8,681 bases of DNA from CAG-791 sp963658405. GTDB lineage: Bacteria > Bacillota > Clostridia > Lachnospirales > Lachnospiraceae. Location: the NCBI GenBank assembly GCA_963658405.1, contig CAVKQI010000100.1:1-8681 (forward strand), given 5' to 3'. Each line of letters begins with the position of its first letter. Position 1 is the stretch's first letter. Positions 6,354 through 8,681 of this stretch are shown piece by piece. A program made the position numbers and the translations under genes. The notes under the pieces are model-generated. The model was not told the DNA's origin. It made no database searches and worked only from the letters and a program-made list of their open reading frames with translations.

Positions 6354-6920
6354 ATGTCGGATTCGAATATCACAAAGAACGCCCTGGCGGCGTCCATGAA
6401 AAAACTGATGCAGGAGAAGCCTTTTGAGAAGATCAGTGTCTCTGATATCTGCGGGGACTGCGGCATCAACAGAAAGAGCTTCTATTATCACTTCCGGGAC
6501 AAATACGATCTGGTGAACTGGATCTTTTATGTGGGATTCATCGGGGGCATGGATCTGAGCGCCTACCACACCGGATGGGACTGGATGGAGGATATCTGCC
6601 GCTATTTTTACAGAGAGCAGGTGTTTTACCGGGCGGCGCTGAAGATAGAGGGGCAGAATTCCTTTAAGGATTACCTGGTGGAGACCGTGTGGCCCATTGC
6701 CCAGTTCTTTATGCAGGACATCCTGCCCGGCAACGGAGAGGATGAATTCTTTATCACCTTTATGATCGATTCTCTGGTGACCTCTCTGGTGCGCTGGCTC
6801 TCCGGGGGATACGGCCGGGAGCTGGACGCGGCAGAATTCCTCGATAATGTAAAGAATATCGTGCTGAAAGTGGCAGAGTCTCTGCAGGAAGAGGAAGAAG
6901 AACAAGAAGAGCAAAAGTAA
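6354..6920 (+). CDS. TetR/AcrR family transcriptional regulator, DhaS-like type
   Basis: A 188-residue DNA-binding regulator. The N-terminal helix-turn-helix covers about 5-58: ITKNALAASMKKLM is helix 1, ISVSDICGDCGINRKSFYYHF contains the recognition helix, and DKYDLVNWIF follows. This N-terminus resembles the group around DhaS, the dihydroxyacetone kinase activator, but many members control other genes and no dha genes are present here. The C-terminal ligand domain is aromatic-rich (CRYFYREQVFYRAAL) and ends in an acidic tail of repeated Glu and Gln. ATG 6354 fits the family start; the longer frame from 6240 would overlap sufU and add a low-complexity extension. The upstream purine-rich GGGGAATGGG is a modest ribosome binding site. 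It is 79 bases after sufU on the same strand. The ligand and targets are unknown. Confidence 0.85.
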   Translation: MSDSNITKNALAASMKKLMQEKPFEKISVSDICGDCGINRKSFYYHFRDKYDLVNWIFYVGFIGGMDLSAYHTGWDWMEDICRYFYREQVFYRAALKIEGQNSFKDYLVETVWPIAQFFMQDILPGNGEDEFFITFMIDSLVTSLVRWLSGGYGRELDAAEFLDNVKNIVLKVAESLQEEEEEQEEQK

Positions 6921-6969
6921 GAATAAATGGCTAGGTGCTGAATATCCTTATAAACGTGACGGCAGAAGA

Positions 6970-7010
6970 AAACGGCCAGGGGGCGAAATGATATCGCTTC
7001 CTGGCCGTTT
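6970..7010. terminator. Strong intrinsic terminator, usable on both strands
   Basis: AAACGGCCAGG (6970-6980) pairs perfectly with CCTGGCCGTTT (7000-7010). The helix continues inward by GGGCGA pairing with TCGCTT, including two G-T pairs, to make 17 pairs around a 7-base loop. The + strand continues as GTGTCTTT after the TTT of the stem, and the - strand reads into TTTTCTTC. It lies between the TetR gene and the convergent - strand gene, so it can end both transcripts. Confidence 0.85.
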
Positions 7011-7157
7011 GTGTCTTTGGCGTATCTGCACAGCATCTGCAGGCAATGCAAGGTGAAAACCGGCAGACGGTCGGGAGCGAAATAACCCCGGCAGACTGCA
7101 GCCCAAATTTGCGGAGCAAATTCGAGAGGGATATTGAACAGATATTTTTTTATAAGC
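7011..7157. other. Convergent intergenic stretch with a small palindrome
   Basis: No gene is seen. AATTTGC (7106-7112) and GCAAATT (7116-7122) form a 7-bp stem around the 3-base loop GGA. CCGGCAGAC occurs twice (7060-7068 and 7088-7096) and ATCTGCA twice (7024-7030 and 7035-7041). A run of seven T lies at 7144-7150, just beyond the stop of the - strand gene, but no stem precedes it on the + strand. Confidence 0.45.
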
Positions 7158-8204
7158 CTATAGCGCAGGCATGATCTCTCCCAGGGAATCCGTCAGAGGC
7201 TTTGAGAAATCAAAGGGCTCTCCGCTGTGAGCGGCAGGCTGCAGGATCTTTCCCTCTGCATCCAGCTCCAGCATGGTATCGTGATCCACGATGACGCGGG
7301 AGATGTTTTTCACATCGGCATAGCAGTCAATGGGAAAACAGGGAGAGGTGGGGTGGAGCCTTGCCTCGCAGCACTGCTTGCCCAGGGCTGAGTGTGTGTG
7401 GTCATCGGCCAGCAGAAAGAGAAAGGTGCTCTCGACAGTCAGCGCTGTGCGCAGAGAGCCGAAAAGCACGGAGGAGGAGTCCTCCTTCAGTGCGGCATCT
7501 ATATCGTCAGAGGAATAACGCTGGTAAATGGCAAATAGGATCTTCTGATCGCGCAGAAGGGGTGCTGTCAGTGCCGTTTCCGGATCATCGGCGGGCAGAA
7601 TGACGACAGCGTTTTTGCAGCCCTTGAGCATCTGGATCTGGGCGGCGGTCAGGCGGCCGCAGGGACGATACCACATAAAGGCGCAGTCGGCGTATCTGGT
7701 CATGAAATTGATAAGCTCATAGGAATCCGCAGAGCTGCCCTCTTCCAGAATGTGATAGATGTAGATACCGAGTTCTGTGCCCTGGGTGACGAGCTGATCC
7801 ATCGCAGCCACATTGAGCGCGCTGGAATCAGCATTGTCATAGTGAAGATAGGGCTCACTGGGAAGGGCAAAATGACAGGTCTCCTCCTTCGAGCGCAGCA
7901 GTCCGGCACCATAAGTCCAGCCGCTGTAGCCTACGTTTATGCCGAAGGTGCGCAGGGCATCGTGGTCTGTATTTTTGAGCAGAGAGGCCATCATATCGTA
8001 GTAGGGGCTGTCCTCATTGGAAAGGATCTCCTGCATGATGGTAAAAACGGTATTTTGAAAACGGCTGTTGCTGAACTGCCGGCCCAGATCTGCCAGGCGG
8101 CGTACGCTGCGCTTGGGATCTTCCTCCATTTCTTTGAGGCCGCGGGCAACGGCGGCATTGATCATAGCCCTGGTGATGGTATGTTTATTCACGGTATTCC
8201 TCAT
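7158..8204 (-). CDS. Conserved-looking protein of unknown function
   Basis: A 348-residue, probably cytoplasmic protein that I do not recognise by name. There is no signal peptide and no membrane segment. Residues 8-85 look helical and charged (MEEDPKRSVRRLADLGRQFS). From about 88 (FGINVGYSGWTYGAGLLR) onward the sequence alternates short hydrophobic strands with helices: LGIYIYHIL (145-153), YADCAFMWY (171-179), CKNAVVILPAD (196-206), FLFLLADDH (261-269) and PIDCYADV (291-298). That suggests an alpha/beta barrel-like fold. It has eight cysteines (110, 174, 182, 196, 278, 279, 289, 294) but no CX3CX2C radical-SAM motif. The ATG at 8204 lacks a good ribosome binding site; an in-frame GTG at 8192 with AGGA 5 bases upstream would give MNKHTITRAMINAAV and may be the true start. 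The gene faces the suf operon and ends near the shared terminator. Confidence 0.75.
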   Translation of the reverse strand: MRNTVNKHTITRAMINAAVARGLKEMEEDPKRSVRRLADLGRQFSNSRFQNTVFTIMQEILSNEDSPYYDMMASLLKNTDHDALRTFGINVGYSGWTYGAGLLRSKEETCHFALPSEPYLHYDNADSSALNVAAMDQLVTQGTELGIYIYHILEEGSSADSYELINFMTRYADCAFMWYRPCGRLTAAQIQMLKGCKNAVVILPADDPETALTAPLLRDQKILFAIYQRYSSDDIDAALKEDSSSVLFGSLRTALTVESTFLFLLADDHTHSALGKQCCEARLHPTSPCFPIDCYADVKNISRVIVDHDTMLELDAEGKILQPAAHSGEPFDFSKPLTDSLGEIMPAL

Positions 8205-8269
8205 TTCTAAGTAGCTTTGCTGCGGATTTGTCGTCCGTGCAGCCTTGGCAGATCACGGCGCGGCGGGAC

Positions 8270-8275
8270 AATATA
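8270..8275 (-). promoter_or_regulatory. Possible -10 of the unknown-function gene
   Basis: On the - strand TATATT matches the -10 consensus at 5 of 6 positions and would start transcription about 58 bases before the ATG at 8204. No good -35 is found 16-18 bases upstream, although TTGGTTTT lies closer. Weak call. Confidence 0.25.
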
Positions 8276-8338
8276 CAGCAGTGTAAAAACCAATAAATAG
8301 AATAAGGCATTTCGCGGAAAGATAAAAGGACAAGTTGC

Positions 8339-8390
8339 CGGGAATGTGCGGGAATGTAACAGAAACGGGAAATTGTTACGCAGTCGGGAA
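8339..8390. repeat. Iterated CGGGAA motif with a GTAACA/TGTTAC dyad
   Basis: CGGGAA occurs four times, starting at 8339, 8349, 8366 and 8385. The first two lie in a tandem 10-base repeat (CGGGAATGTG then CGGGAATGTA). Overlapping them, GTAACA (8356-8361) and TGTTAC (8374-8379) form a 6-bp dyad with a 12-base spacer. The cluster is 135-186 bases upstream of the - strand gene, where a regulator could bind. Confidence 0.4.
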
Positions 8391-8526
8391 GAAAATAAGA
8401 AATAAGATAAGGGACAGGATAAAAATAGGATAAGGAATAGAAATAATAATCGCGGGAGATATACAGATGCCTGCGGCCGGTGGATCCTGATGGCGGTATT
8501 TGTCCGATGTAAAAAGACAAAAAAAG
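8391..8526. other. AT-rich purine tract without a gene
   Basis: The + strand is strongly purine-rich from about 8389 to 8460 and repeats AGGATAA (8416-8422 and 8427-8433). From 8511 it is nearly all A. Long frames cross this stretch on the - strand, but their translations are low-complexity (runs of Ser, Leu, Tyr, Phe) and I do not accept them. Base composition is unlike the GC-rich neighbouring genes. Confidence 0.4.
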
Positions 8527-8542
8527 GTAACTGTTCAGAGCC
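8511..8542 (-). terminator. Possible terminator on the - strand made by the element and its T-run
   Basis: Read on the - strand, the 16-bp closing stem of the element ends in GTTAC and is followed by C, seven T, GTC and five T (8525 down to 8511). That is the layout of an intrinsic terminator for a transcript entering from the right edge. It would insulate the - strand gene at 7158-8204 from anything upstream. The stem-closing loop is very large unless the inner hairpins fold first, so efficiency is uncertain. Confidence 0.4.
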
Positions 8543-8678
8543 CATTCGCAAAATCGCTGCTGCGCAGCTTTCCTTTTGCTCATGTGGCGTTCTCGCCAGA
8601 TAAATTTGTAAAAATGGGCTCGTTAATGCAAGCATTACTCGCTCATTTTTGCAAATTTGCCTGGCTCTGAACAGTTAC
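8527..8678. repeat. 152-base structured element with perfect 16-bp terminal inverted repeats
   Basis: GTAACTGTTCAGAGCC (8527-8542) pairs perfectly with GGCTCTGAACAGTTAC (8663-8678). Three hairpins fill the interior. Hairpin A (8543-8584) contains GCAAAA/TTTTGC and GCTGC/GCAGC. Hairpin B (8585-8598) is TGGCG/CGCCA around TTCT. Hairpin C (8602-8658) has 18 pairs plus an inner TAATGC/GCATTA. The arms follow each other with 0, 0, 3 and 4 unpaired bases, so the whole forms a cloverleaf-like four-way junction. I do not recognise a named family. A miniature inverted-repeat (MITE-like) element or a structured RNA fits best. Only 3 bases remain beyond its right end, so a target-site duplication cannot be judged. 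Confidence 0.7.
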
Positions 8679-8681
8679 AAA

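Noticed and set aside
7158..8204. A radical-SAM enzyme assignment for the - strand gene
   Set aside because: The barrel-like pattern suggested it, but the CX3CX2C cluster motif is absent.
8339..8390. A CRISPR array or origin iterons
   Set aside because: The repeated unit is only 6-10 bases and the spacings are irregular; there are no cas or replication genes.
8185..8583. A 132-residue frame on the - strand beginning MSKRKAAQQRF
   Set aside because: It starts inside the structured element, runs through the AT-rich tract and into the - strand gene; the translation is low-complexity in Tyr, Phe, Ser and Leu, with no ribosome binding site seen.
8207..8635. A 142-residue frame on the - strand with hydrophobic runs resembling membrane segments
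   Set aside because: The hydrophobic run is produced by the polypyrimidine - strand of 8389-8460, and the frame begins within hairpin C of the element. Two competing frames over the same stretch also argue against coding.
8527..8678. The cloverleaf-like element as a tRNA gene
   Set aside because: At 152 bases with a 16-bp closing helix and no tRNA consensus (no TTCGA-type T-loop, no anticodon arm of 5 pairs with 7-base loop), it is not a tRNA.

Overview
The window carries a complete SUF-type iron-sulfur cluster assembly locus, all on the + strand, of a kind typical of anaerobic Firmicutes. A GC-rich member of class Clostridia, probably near Lachnospiraceae, fits best. This rests on the gene order (Rrf2/IscR regulator, sufC, sufB, sufD, sufS, sufU), on the use of SufU instead of SufE/SufA, and on strong AGGAGG-type ribosome binding sites. 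Taxonomy is an inference from protein character and gene order only.

Layout: 1-159 is a GC-rich leader with no gene seen. 160-597 encodes an IscR-like Rrf2 regulator with three cysteines in the cluster-binding loop. 598-887 is an untranslated stretch with two stem-loops and a plausible promoter (TGTACA-N17-TATGAT). 888-6274 is the suf operon: SufC ATPase, SufB and SufD scaffold subunits, SufS cysteine desulfurase, and SufU, which overlaps sufS by 11 bases. Stem-loops occupy the two larger gaps, sufB-sufD and sufD-sufS. 6354-6920 encodes a TetR-family regulator trailing the operon. A strong stem-loop terminator at 6970-7010 could serve both strands. A convergent gene of unknown function lies on the - strand (7158-8204). 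From 8205 to the right edge there is no credible gene: the stretch holds a short iterated CGGGAA motif, an AT-rich purine tract, and a 152-base structured element (8527-8678) bounded by a perfect 16-base inverted repeat.

How the genes work together: SufS removes sulfur from cysteine and passes it to SufU. SufU delivers it to the SufB-SufC-SufD complex, where clusters are built with SufC ATP hydrolysis. The Rrf2 protein probably senses cluster status through a bound cluster and adjusts expression. The TetR protein has no obvious role in cluster assembly.

The least ordinary items are the 152-base element, which folds into a tidy four-way junction and has a T-run on its - strand side; the cysteine-rich C-terminal tail of SufU; and the 11-bp stem-loop just ahead of the sufS ribosome binding site. 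No wholly new multi-gene system is evident; the assembly genes themselves are a known system.
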